From Paenibacillus artemisiicola (GTDB taxonomy: Bacteria; Bacillota; Bacilli; Paenibacillales; Paenibacillaceae): 64,000 nt of DNA. Made by a program: the position numbers and the translations under genes. Positions 43,310 through 50,770 of this stretch are shown one piece after another; within the stretch, counting starts at the first letter, position 1, and every line of letters starts with the position of its first letter. The DNA is taken from the NCBI RefSeq assembly GCF_017652985.1, contig NZ_JAGGDJ010000007.1:62001-126000 (forward strand), read 5' to 3'. Below the pieces are notes generated by a model, which was not told the DNA's origin, searched no databases, and was given only the letters and a program-made list of their open reading frames with translations.

Positions 43310-43719
43310 CCGATGTTTCCCCCTCGTTACGTTTAGGAAGTACGCTAACCTTCATTCCAAACCAATAGAGCCTGGCAGGTCGATGATGAGAATCCCGTAC
43401 GCTTCTTGCAGGTTCATCCACCGATGAAGAGGATCATGAACGCTACGCTTAACATTCGATGCAGGCACGCCAGTTCCTCTAAGAACGGTCTCCCGGCAAT
43501 GAAATAAAAGCCAGCCGGTCGTTGAAGTCCGGCTGGCTTGGCGTTCGATTGACCTGCCGTTCCCGTTCGATGGAGACTGGCAGGCCTTAATCACTCGTCA
43601 GGGCCGATAGGCGCGGCATCGAGGCGCATAAGAAGCACCGGTCCGCCCTGCGAGCCGGCGGTGCCGATGACGACGAACCATATGGCTAACGGCTGTCGGG
43701 CATGAGCGCTAGTTCCTGC
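43310..43719. other. Intergenic region between acyltransferase and anti-sigma genes
   Basis: About 410 bases with no supportable gene. It holds the anti-sigma operon's terminator (43500-43539) and presumably the acyltransferase promoter, which I could not place. Confidence 0.5.
43500..43539 (-). terminator. Terminator of the ECF sigma/anti-sigma operon
   Basis: Stem AAGCCAGCCGG / CCGGCTGGCTT, followed leftwards by TTATTTC. It lies 180 bases after the anti-sigma stop. Confidence 0.75.
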
Positions 43720-44652
43720 TTACCGCAGATCGATTAACCTTTCAGCCGCGAGAATAAAATCCTTTTTAGTCATAAAGCCATTGCCTAGAACGGTGTATTG
43801 CAGCATGGTTTCGTCCCGTTGAAGCGCGAAAGTAAGCGTGCGCTGCCCGGGCTCGTAAATCGCTTCCGTACCGTTACTATCGATGATCTCAGCCTGGTCG
43901 TCAAGATTGCTTGTACTTGTAAAACCTGTGGATTCGGTCACATTTACGCTTATGATCGGCAAATTGGAACGGCTCTTATCGACATAGCTGAAATGGACCC
44001 GCTCGACTTGGTCGGTAAGCTTCAGCGGCTTGATGAGATAAGGACGATCCGAGGCCTGCGCTTCCGCGTCCCATTGCTCCAGCGCCGTATGCTCGACAGG
44101 GGCAGTCTTATAGCGGATTGTTCCTTCGGAAAGCCCGTAGGATGGGATTATTTCGCTCGGAGCCATGAATGTTGCCGGAATCCGGCTCCTCATTTGCTTT
44201 ATGTCCGTGAATGACGCATCTTGCTGCAACGGGAAGTAATGTCCATCGATTCGATAGGCCTCCGCAATGAAAAACACCGCAGCCTCTCCGGATTTCAACG
44301 ACCGTTCCGCCTCTGCTATTTTGCTTGTGTACCGGGAGAGGATACCCTCAATCTTACGATCGGTTGTTACTCGATCGCTTGAGGACTGCTTATACTCAAA
44401 AATGGCGTTGTTGTTGGAGTCATGAAGAATGAACCTGGAGAATACCGCATAAGCGCGAGGCCCGGAGGCAACAATTGCGGCGATGCAAAGTAAAACGGCC
44501 GCAACCATAAGAGGCTTAAGCCTTCGCGGCGTTATAGGATAATCGGAATTCTTATGCCATATGTCCGCTTTTATTAATCGGGGCCTGGGAACGGGCTCGT
44601 TCTTCCATGCTTCTTCGAACTGCTCATATGTATGAAACGGTCGCTTGTTCAT
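43720..44652 (-). CDS. Membrane-anchored anti-sigma factor (DUF4179/DUF4367-like)
   Basis: 310 residues from the ATG at 44650-44652 (MNKRPFHTYEQFEEAW), with GGAGG eight bases upstream; an ATG 15 bases earlier lacks spacing. A cytoplasmic N-terminus of ~50 residues is followed by one transmembrane helix (LMVAAVLLCIAAIVA) and a large extracytoplasmic part. The end, LQYTVLGNGFMTKKDFILAAERL, resembles the DUF4367 tail. It overlaps the sigma gene by 29 bases and would hold the sigma factor at the membrane until a surface signal arrives. Confidence 0.83.
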   Translation of the reverse strand: MNKRPFHTYEQFEEAWKNEPVPRPRLIKADIWHKNSDYPITPRRLKPLMVAAVLLCIAAIVASGPRAYAVFSRFILHDSNNNAIFEYKQSSSDRVTTDRKIEGILSRYTSKIAEAERSLKSGEAAVFFIAEAYRIDGHYFPLQQDASFTDIKQMRSRIPATFMAPSEIIPSYGLSEGTIRYKTAPVEHTALEQWDAEAQASDRPYLIKPLKLTDQVERVHFSYVDKSRSNLPIISVNVTESTGFTSTSNLDDQAEIIDSNGTEAIYEPGQRTLTFALQRDETMLQYTVLGNGFMTKKDFILAAERLIDLR

Positions 44653-45166
44653 GTTCTTGTCCTCCATTCCCGGATTGAAGCGACTTTTGAAGCTTTCGTT
44701 TGGCTCGCTCGAATTTCTTCCTGGCGGTTGCGGCCGAATGATGAATGATTGCTCCTATTTCCTCAAATGCTCGATCTTCGATAACCCGCAGCACCATAAT
44801 GGAACGCTCCTCGGAGGACAACCGGGACAACAGGCGATCAATATCGAGAGACGATTCCACATGAGCCAAGGCCGCGTCCTGAAAGGAATCGCCGCTGCGT
44901 CCCGGCACGAAAGGCAATAATTGAAGCAATTTTCGTTTCTTGAGGATATTCAAGCAATGGTTATGCGCGACTCGGTAGATCCAGGCCGCTTCGGATTGGA
45001 TCTGATGCTGAACGTTCCGGCTTTTGAGCGTTTTCACGAAAATCTCCTGCGACGCATCCTCGGCATCCTGACGTTGCCGAAGCATGTGGTAACAGTACCT
45101 ATAGACCGAATCATAATACCGATCGATAAGGCTCTCTATCCATTCGTTCCCGGCGTTGACTTCCAT
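44624..45166 (-). CDS. ECF-type RNA polymerase sigma factor
   Basis: 180 residues from the ATG at 45164-45166 (MEVNAGNEWIESLID); a TTG 42 bases earlier is an alternative. Region 2 has YRYCYHMLRQRQDAEDASQEIF and AAWIYRVAHNHCLN. Region 4 has LSSEERSIMVLRVIEDRAFEEIGAI followed by ARKKFERAKRKL. There is no region 3, as expected for the extracytoplasmic-function group. It is encoded with its probable anti-sigma factor. The target regulon and its own promoter were not identified. Confidence 0.9.
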   Translation of the reverse strand: MEVNAGNEWIESLIDRYYDSVYRYCYHMLRQRQDAEDASQEIFVKTLKSRNVQHQIQSEAAWIYRVAHNHCLNILKKRKLLQLLPFVPGRSGDSFQDAALAHVESSLDIDRLLSRLSSEERSIMVLRVIEDRAFEEIGAIIHHSAATARKKFERAKRKLQKSLQSGNGGQEHEQATVSYI

Positions 45167-45257
45167 TTCCTCACTTCTTTCAAGCTTGATACTAGTAAAG
45201 ACAATCAAGGCTCTATGAATGTGACCGATCTTTTTCCGACTATCCTGCCCGTTAAAA

Positions 45258-45289
45258 CAGAGGCAGCCGATCGTTGCCGATCGACTGCC
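45258..45289 (-). terminator. Terminator of the ArsR/AHSA1 operon
   Basis: Stem GGCAG-CGATCG / CGATCG-CTGCC with one bulge per side and a TTGC loop, followed leftwards by CTGTTTTAACG. Confidence 0.75.
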
Positions 45290-45319
45290 CGCGTGTTTTC
45301 GATACGTTCCCGATTCCCG

Positions 45320-45820
45320 CTATTGCTGGCTCGCGAGGTAATTTCCGAGCTGCTCGAAGGTTCCCTCGAAGCCTTGCGCAACCATGTTCGCCATGGCCTC
45401 GAAGGCGGCTTGTTCTTCGGCGGTCGCATTCAGCGGGCCGCCTTGAAGCGTCAGCAGCGTCGTGCCGTTGCGCTCTTCGAGCGTCAGGATATTCAGAATC
45501 TCGAGCGGCCAGTTCGGATTGAACGGCGCGCGGACGGTGTTCCCCGCCTCATCGGAGAACGACTGGACCCAGACCAGTTTCTCCGGCGCTTGCACGTCTT
45601 GGTACACGAATTTGCCCCACATGGCAAACTGCCCGTCCGCGGACTTCTGCAAGCCGAGGAAGATGCCGCCGGGACGCACGTCCATCCGGGCGACTTCCAG
45701 CGAAGCGCCCTTCGGCCCCCACCAGTTGGCGAAATGCTTGGGCTCGGTCCAGACGCGGTATACGAGCTCGCGCGGGGCCTGGAATTCACGCTGCAAGAGC
45801 AGTCCTTGCTGAGTACTCAT
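45320..45820 (-). CDS. SRPBCC/AHSA1 family protein
   Basis: 166 residues, one START-like domain: LLLQREFQAPRELVYRVWTE, then FANWWGPKGASLEVARMDVRPGG and FLGLQKSADGQFAMWGKFVY, ending in QGFEGTFEQLGNYLAS. These proteins form hydrophobic ligand pockets. Members paired with ArsR regulators are common in Bacillota and lack a proven function. Third gene of an operon with a DUF1801 and an ArsR gene. Confidence 0.88.
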   Translation of the reverse strand: MSTQQGLLLQREFQAPRELVYRVWTEPKHFANWWGPKGASLEVARMDVRPGGIFLGLQKSADGQFAMWGKFVYQDVQAPEKLVWVQSFSDEAGNTVRAPFNPNWPLEILNILTLEERNGTTLLTLQGGPLNATAEEQAAFEAMANMVAQGFEGTFEQLGNYLASQQ

Positions 45821-45850
45821 CGATATTCCTCCTTCGAATGAAAAGAAATG

Positions 45851-46165
45851 TCACGTTCGGTCCATACGTCGTAAATAGTCGGATAGATGCTCGAATCGGC
45901 CTTCCCACATGCCGCGAAACGACTCCAGCCACGCGTTCATTTCCATCAGCGGCTCCGGACGCACCCGGAAGCGATGCCGGTTTGCCTCCGGGACGACCTC
46001 GACAAGCCCCGCCTCGCGCAGGATGCGCAAATGTTTGGACGCCTGAGGCTGACGAAGCTGAAGCCGGTCCGCGATTTCTCCGACCGTCAGCGATTCCTCG
46101 CGCAGCAGCTCGACCATCTTCAATCGGCTGGGATCCGCCAGCGCCTTCAGCGTTGCCGTATTCAT
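45851..46165 (-). CDS. ArsR-family transcriptional regulator
   Basis: 104 residues from the ATG at 46163-46165 (MNTATLKALADPSRLK); a GTG three codons earlier is possible. Winged helix with LREESLTVGEIADRLQLRQP then QASKHLRILREAGLVEVVPE. No metal-binding cysteine cluster is present, so it is probably not a metal sensor. It most likely represses its own operon through GGAATATTCC dyads in the promoter at 46561-46600. Confidence 0.88.
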   Translation of the reverse strand: MNTATLKALADPSRLKMVELLREESLTVGEIADRLQLRQPQASKHLRILREAGLVEVVPEANRHRFRVRPEPLMEMNAWLESFRGMWEGRFEHLSDYLRRMDRT

Positions 46166-46187
46166 CGTTCCCACCCGACGAGTGCCC

Positions 46188-46523
46188 TTACAGCGAGCCG
46201 GAGGCTTGCCTCAGCAGCTCGGACAGCGCGGCGAGATCCGGCGTGCTGCCTTCCTTCAGCTTGATCCATTTGCGCTCGGCCGGTCCCTCGAATCCCTTCG
46301 GAAAGTCGATGCCGGCCGCATTCATGATCATAAAGGCCACTGCGTCCTTCGAAGGCGAAATGACGGCCGCATAATGGCCGTTCTTCAAAAAATGGGGCTT
46401 CTTGTACTGGATGCGCTCCTCGGCTTCCGGAATCGTCTCATGAACCATGTTCCGCAGGACCTCGCCCAACTCCGCCTGCCATTTGGGCAGATTGAGCAGG
46501 TAATCCGCAACCGCTTGATTCAT
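46188..46523 (-). CDS. DUF1801 protein (second in the window)
   Basis: 111 residues: VADYLLNLPKWQAELGEVLR, then EERIQYKKPHFLKNGHYAAVI and DAVAFMIMNAAGIDFPKGFEG. DUF1801 proteins have a frataxin-related fold and no settled function. It is the first gene of the DUF1801-ArsR-AHSA1 operon. It is only distantly similar to the DUF1801 protein at 12920-13309. Confidence 0.8.
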   Translation of the reverse strand: MNQAVADYLLNLPKWQAELGEVLRNMVHETIPEAEERIQYKKPHFLKNGHYAAVISPSKDAVAFMIMNAAGIDFPKGFEGPAERKWIKLKEGSTPDLAALSELLRQASGSL

Positions 46524-46560
46524 CCTTCAAATCCCTCCATGGACTCGTATTTTCTATTCG

Positions 46561-46600
46561 AGTATACCGTTATGGGAATATTCCCGTCAAGGAATATTCT
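46561..46600 (-). promoter_or_regulatory. Promoter with two GGAATATTCC operator dyads
   Basis: Minus strand: -35 TTGACG (complement of 46585-46590), an 18-base spacer and -10 TATACT (complement of 46561-46566). A perfect 12-bp palindrome GGGAATATTCCC (46574-46585) fills the spacer next to the -35. A second copy, GGAATATTCT, lies at 46591-46600 just upstream. Confidence 0.75.
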
Positions 46601-46613
46601 GAAATGAACAAAA

Positions 46614-46654
46614 AGACAGCAAAACGAAAGCCGGCCTCCATAGGAAGCCGGCTT
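46614..46654 (-). terminator. Terminator of the EamA transporter gene
   Basis: Stem AAGCCGGC-TCC / GGA-GCCGGCTT read leftwards into TCGTTTTGCTGTCTTTTTG. Confidence 0.72.
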
Positions 46655-46769
46655 CTCCGCGAACTTATAGAGGCCGTACAGGAACGGCGCGCGATGCGAA
46701 ATAGAGCCGTCAACGTCAACTGTTCGATTTGCTCGCATACGATGGCTTTCATGCATTCGCTCCTCTATG

Positions 46770-47693
46770 TCAGTCGAACAACCGCTTCTCTTTGTTCTTG
46801 AACAACTGACCCGCCTTCTGAATCGGCACGCTGAATAGGATGAGGACTGCCGCAAGACAGTCGGTGACCGTCAGCTTCTCGCCCACGAATACCACGATAA
46901 ACACGAGCGTGACGAACGGCGTAAAGAAGGTGAAGCTTGCGACCAACGAAGCCGGGGAATATTTCAAAGCGCGAAAATACAAGAAGAAACCTAGTACGAT
47001 ATTGCTCATGCTCAACCACAGCACGCCATAAAAGTCTGCCGGGCGCGGAAGGATGAAGCGAGAGGAGGCGAACGTTGCCCCAATCGACATGACGAGCGCG
47101 ACCAGGGTGATCGTGAACGTGCTGACCAGCATATCCTTCCGATTCTTCTTAATGAGGTTCGTAAACAGCCCCCAGCTTACGGCCGCCAAAACCGCGAAGA
47201 GATCCCCTTTGACGTTCGTAAAATGCAGATTGGCCGGATTGCCCTTGGTGATCAGGAGCATCGTGCCGGCAAACCCCATGGCGACGGCAAGCAGCTTGTA
47301 CCGATTCATCTTCTCCCGATGGATGGGAATCGCGAAGAGCACGATAAAGATCGGAAATAAATAATTCAGCATCGACGCTTCGACCGCCGGGACGAGCTCC
47401 AGGGACTTCAGATAAAAGAAGTCATAGAGAAAGGACAACGCCCCGCACGAGAGCAGCAGGACGAACTCGGACCGCGTCCATGAAGCCATCGCGCGCAACC
47501 GCCCTTTGAACGACAAGATCGCCAAGAAGGCCAGGGCTCCCAATCCGTACATATAAAACATGACCTGATAGCTGTCCAAACGATGCAAGAGCAGCTTGCT
47601 GACGGCCGCCAACGAGCCCCACATCAAGAGTAACGCCGGCATCAAAACAAAGGGGTTCCGCGATGCTTCCAATTGCTTGCCCTGCCTGTCCAT
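46770..47693 (-). CDS. EamA-family (DMT) transporter
   Basis: 307 residues with ten predicted transmembrane helices in two EamA repeats. The first repeat contains WGSLAAVSKLLLHRLDSYQVMF; the second contains AAVSWGLFTNLIKKNRKDML and SPASLVASFTFFTPFVTLVF. It moves metabolites or amino acids across the cytoplasmic membrane; direction and substrate are unknown. The annotated ATG has only a distant GGGAG, so the exact start is less certain. Confidence 0.88.
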   Translation of the reverse strand: MDRQGKQLEASRNPFVLMPALLLMWGSLAAVSKLLLHRLDSYQVMFYMYGLGALAFLAILSFKGRLRAMASWTRSEFVLLLSCGALSFLYDFFYLKSLELVPAVEASMLNYLFPIFIVLFAIPIHREKMNRYKLLAVAMGFAGTMLLITKGNPANLHFTNVKGDLFAVLAAVSWGLFTNLIKKNRKDMLVSTFTITLVALVMSIGATFASSRFILPRPADFYGVLWLSMSNIVLGFFLYFRALKYSPASLVASFTFFTPFVTLVFIVVFVGEKLTVTDCLAAVLILFSVPIQKAGQLFKNKEKRLFD

Positions 47694-47832
47694 GGTGATC
47701 GATCCGACTCCCTCGCGCTAACTTATGTTTAGTTTACCGTATAGGCGGGGGTTCAGACTACAGGTATTGTCGGCGGCTTCCGAGTCGCCGGGCGCTTACC
47801 CTTCCAAATGAACCGCTGCAAGATTCCAAACT

Positions 47833-47865
47833 CAAAAAAAAGCCGCGATGAACGCGGCTCAAAAA
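47833..47865 (-). terminator. Terminator of the GH19-GH16-GH25-holin operon
   Basis: Seven-base stem AGCCGCG / CGCGGCT, followed leftwards by seven T residues. It is the only terminator seen from 51817 to here. Confidence 0.85.
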
Positions 47866-47907
47866 GGTGCAATTCGGGTTATCCGGCATCGGACGACGGA
47901 AGACCGC

Positions 47908-48123
47908 CTACTTGGCCGGTTCCGCCTGATTCGGCAGGGCCTGGGGCTGCTTCGGCGCCTTGTGGTTCATAATAATGCCGACGATGCTGACGACCGCGGC
48001 GATGCCGTTGACCAGATCGTTGATATCCTTGTCGGGGATCGAAATCCCGTAAGGCTGGGCGATCAGCTTCAGCGCGCCGAGCACGGCCGGAATCAGCGTC
48101 AGCCACTTTACGTTCGTATTCAC
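47908..48123 (-). CDS. Phage-type holin
   Basis: 71 residues, GTG start with GGAGGGG six bases upstream. Two membrane helices (WLTLIPAVLGALKLIAQPYG and LVNGIAAVVSIVGIIMNH) are joined by a short turn (SIPDKDIND), and a Pro/Gln-rich tail ends in PALPNQAEPAK-like residues. Size and topology fit class II holins, which form membrane lesions that let cytoplasmic endolysins out. It is the last gene of a four-gene unit, 51 bases after a GH25 lysozyme gene. No other phage gene is nearby, so it is either a domesticated lysis module or a dedicated release system for the upstream hydrolases. Confidence 0.82.
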   Translation of the reverse strand: MNTNVKWLTLIPAVLGALKLIAQPYGISIPDKDINDLVNGIAAVVSIVGIIMNHKAPKQPQALPNQAEPAK

Positions 48124-48174
48124 GTTCTTCCCCTCCGCATGGTAAACTTTCGAAGCCGCGCTCGATAGTCGAGT

Positions 48175-49113
48175 TTAGCCGTAATAATGGACCTTCTTCG
48201 TCGCTTCGTCGTAGGACACCCGTCCGCCCAGCAGCTCCGCGGCCGAACGGACGCCGATATAGGCCTTGCCGCCGATCAGCTTGAACGCGCGGATCGCGCG
48301 GCCGCCGACGTACGGGACCGATTCCTTCTCGTTCCAAGCCACCTGCAGGCCGAGCGCTTCGCCGAGGTGCTGAAGCGGCGCGTACGCATGCCCGTCGAGG
48401 ATACGGCCGTAGCCCGCGAGCTTGTCGTTAACCACGATTTTGATCGCATCGGCATCGGCATCGGCATCGGCGGGCCGGGCGCCCGGCGAGCCGCCATAGG
48501 CGTCGAAGAAGGACTGCTCCATCGCATTGACGTCGACATTCCCTTGAATTCCGTTCACGGAGCCCTCGCTCGTATATTGAAAGACGGCCCACTGCGCCCA
48601 GGTCGGGTTCGCCATCGGGGTAACCGCGTCGTAATGGGCGACCCACAAGGGCCACTTGCCGAGCGCTTGGCCCAGATTCGAGCGCGCGAAGCTGGCGCCG
48701 GTATAGACCATGACCGGATGCCCGGCGAGCCGTTCGACCTCTTGCAGCCAGTCGGCGCACCAGGCGGTCAGCTTCTCCGCCCCGATCTTCCTTGCCTCGC
48801 CTTCCACGTCGAGCACATGCGGGAAGTCCGCCTTCCTGCCTTCGACCGCGCTCGCGAAGTTGGCCGCTTCCTCCTTGGGAGCGTTCAGCTCGGGATGGGC
48901 ATAGTGGTAGAAGCCGACCTTGAGGCCGGCCGCGGCCGCGCCCGAAGCGTTGGCCGCGAACCCCTTGTCTCTGCCCGAACCGCCCTCCGACGCCTTGACG
49001 AACGCCCCCGCGACGCCGTCCTCCTTGACGGCGGCCCAATCGATCGCGCCGCGGTCGCTCTGATGATGCGACACGTCGATGACCTTCACATTGCTTGCCG
49101 ATTTTGATTGCAT
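48175..49113 (-). CDS. GH25 lysozyme (endolysin) with copper-amine-oxidase-N domain
   Basis: 312 residues. The GH25 catalytic domain (~8-205) starts KVIDVSHHQSDRGAIDWAAV and contains FVKASEGG, FYHYAHPE, HVLDVEGE and WVAHYD, the family's Asp/Glu active-site strands. An Ala/Asp linker (ADADADADA) leads to a copper-amine-oxidase-N domain (~225-312) with HAYAPLQHLGEALGLQVAWN. It cleaves peptidoglycan beta-1,4 bonds. There is no signal peptide, so export needs the holin encoded next. The nearest Shine-Dalgarno, AAAGGA, is 14 bases from the ATG, so translation may be weak. Gaps to neighbours are 46 and 51 bases. Confidence 0.9.
   Translation of the reverse strand: MQSKSASNVKVIDVSHHQSDRGAIDWAAVKEDGVAGAFVKASEGGSGRDKGFAANASGAAAAGLKVGFYHYAHPELNAPKEEAANFASAVEGRKADFPHVLDVEGEARKIGAEKLTAWCADWLQEVERLAGHPVMVYTGASFARSNLGQALGKWPLWVAHYDAVTPMANPTWAQWAVFQYTSEGSVNGIQGNVDVNAMEQSFFDAYGGSPGARPADADADADAIKIVVNDKLAGYGRILDGHAYAPLQHLGEALGLQVAWNEKESVPYVGGRAIRAFKLIGGKAYIGVRSAAELLGGRVSYDEATKKVHYYG
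48446..48469. repeat. Four tandem GCATCG hexamers inside the GH25 linker
   Basis: In-frame hexanucleotide repeat encoding alternating Ala-Asp. Slippage would change linker length by two residues without breaking the frame. Confidence 0.8.
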
Positions 49114-49159
49114 CGTGTACCAGCACGTCCTTTGCGTCTCGTCTTGCGCGAGTATGCGT

Positions 49160-50722
49160 TTATTTGCTCACGAGCTCGAAGCTGTCGAAAGCGGCCCAGC
49201 TGCCGCCTTTGGCGTCGCTGAAGACGCCGACCTCGATTTGTCCGTTCGTGACCGGAATGTCGTCGATCGTGAACGTCGTGTAAGCCGTCACCGGGCTTGT
49301 CCCGATGTCCGCTCCCCGCTCGGCGCCGCCGTAATTCTTGACATACAGCTTCAGCGCGCGCTGGCCGCCGCCGGAGCGTACCCGTACGCTCGCCTTGTAC
49401 AGCCCGTTCGGCACGTTGACCGTCTGCGCCGTAATCTGCTGATAATCGCCCGCCGCCCAATGCGTCAGCTTGAAGCTGCCCTGATCCGGCTGATCCCGAT
49501 CGACCTTATGGGCAAGCTCGCGGTTATGCCACTCGAACCAGCCCGTCAAATCGCCCGTATCGAAGCCCGCGTTCTTCAGCAGATTCGGGCTCTCGGCTGT
49601 CGCGAAGCCGATCCAATTGAGGTTAAAGCCCGCTCCGCTCGCGTAGACGCGCAAGGTAATCGGGCCGGCACCGAGCGTCGCTTCCGCCGGGACCGTCTGC
49701 CAATTCTGCCAGCCGCCCGTATTCGGAACCGCCGTCGTCGCGAGCACCGTCTCGCCCGCTTTCAACTGAATCCGGCCGGTCGCCGCCGGGCTCGCTACCC
49801 GGTACTGCACCGTATAGCGGCCGGCAGCGGGAACGTTAAGCTTGTACTCCATCCAATCGCCGGCATCGATATACCCGACGTTCTGGCCGCCGCCGGCATC
49901 GGTCGTGCCTTCCAGCTGCACGCCGTTCATCGCGCTGAAGGTCTCGGCTTCGATTCGGGCGGGAATCGTCACGGGCGCCGGCGCCGCATTCGCGTCGCGT
50001 TCGTACGCGCGGACGTAATCGACGAGCATCGTCTGCGGGAAGACGGTCGCGTTATCCGGATCGCCGTCGAAATTGCCGCCGACGGCCACGTTCAGCAGGA
50101 AATGGAACCGCTTGTTGAACGGCGCCGGGCTGCCGCCGCCCGAGCTGTACCATTCCGAAGACTTGCGCGTCTGGTACAGGCTCCCGTCCACGTACCACCG
50201 GATTTCATTCGGCTCCCACTCCACGGCGTACACGTGGTAGCCCGCGTCCGGCAGCGCGTAGCTCGAGCCGATATATTTCCACGGATTGCCGAAGTGGATC
50301 GTGCCGTGCACCTTAAGCGGATCCGAGCCGCGCTGTTCCATGATGTCGATCTCGCCGCTGACCGGCCAAGCGCCGTATTCCCAATCGGTCGGCAGCATCC
50401 AAATGGCGGGCCACAGGCCTTTCCCGGCGGGAAGCTTGGCGCGGGCCTCGAATCTGCCGTACGTCCAGTCGCCCTTCTTATTGGAAACCAGCCGGGCCGA
50501 GGAATAAGGCATGCCGTTCGTGTTTTCTTGGATCGCTTTGATCACCAAGTGACCCGCGCCGTCCACATACGCGTTTTTCGTGCTGTCCGTGTAATACTGC
50601 TTCTCGTTGTTCCCCCATCCGCTGCCGCCGATGTCGTAGCCCCATTTGGCGGGATCCGGGGCGGTACCGCTCGCGCCTTCGAATTCGTCGCTCCATACGA
50701 GGCGCCAATTGCCCGTGCTCAT
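49160..50722 (-). CDS. GH16 laminarinase-type beta-glucanase with two binding modules, no signal peptide
   Basis: 520 residues from the second of two close ATGs (50720-50722), eight bases after AGGAG; the first is only two bases away from it. The GH16 domain starts at residue ~5 (NWRLVWSDEFEG) and has the catalytic motif SGEIDIMEQRG (~125-135), flanked by LWPAIWMLPTDW and HGTIHFGNPW. The EIDIME form is typical of beta-1,3-glucanases. A CBM6 (~245-375, IEAETFSAMNGVQLEG) and a CBM4/9-like jelly roll (~380-520, NLLKNAGFDTGDLTGW) follow. Family members are normally secreted, but here the catalytic domain begins at the N-terminus. Second gene of the holin-linked operon. Confidence 0.92.
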   Translation of the reverse strand: MSTGNWRLVWSDEFEGASGTAPDPAKWGYDIGGSGWGNNEKQYYTDSTKNAYVDGAGHLVIKAIQENTNGMPYSSARLVSNKKGDWTYGRFEARAKLPAGKGLWPAIWMLPTDWEYGAWPVSGEIDIMEQRGSDPLKVHGTIHFGNPWKYIGSSYALPDAGYHVYAVEWEPNEIRWYVDGSLYQTRKSSEWYSSGGGSPAPFNKRFHFLLNVAVGGNFDGDPDNATVFPQTMLVDYVRAYERDANAAPAPVTIPARIEAETFSAMNGVQLEGTTDAGGGQNVGYIDAGDWMEYKLNVPAAGRYTVQYRVASPAATGRIQLKAGETVLATTAVPNTGGWQNWQTVPAEATLGAGPITLRVYASGAGFNLNWIGFATAESPNLLKNAGFDTGDLTGWFEWHNRELAHKVDRDQPDQGSFKLTHWAAGDYQQITAQTVNVPNGLYKASVRVRSGGGQRALKLYVKNYGGAERGADIGTSPVTAYTTFTIDDIPVTNGQIEVGVFSDAKGGSWAAFDSFELVSK

Positions 50723-50770
50723 CGTCATCTCTCCTCTTCTCCGTGGGTATGCCGTCTTAGATCGGGTCGA

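Noticed and set aside
46570..46752. Leftward 60-codon frame with a good GAGGAG site after the EamA gene
   Set aside because: It runs straight through the EamA terminator hairpin into the next promoter and shows no family similarity; kept only as a remote small-protein possibility.
47833..49113. Prophage remnant as the explanation of the holin and lysozyme
   Set aside because: No terminase, capsid, tail, integrase or attachment site within the window, and the genes are embedded in an operon with GH19 and GH16 enzymes. It remains possible that the pair was domesticated from a phage.
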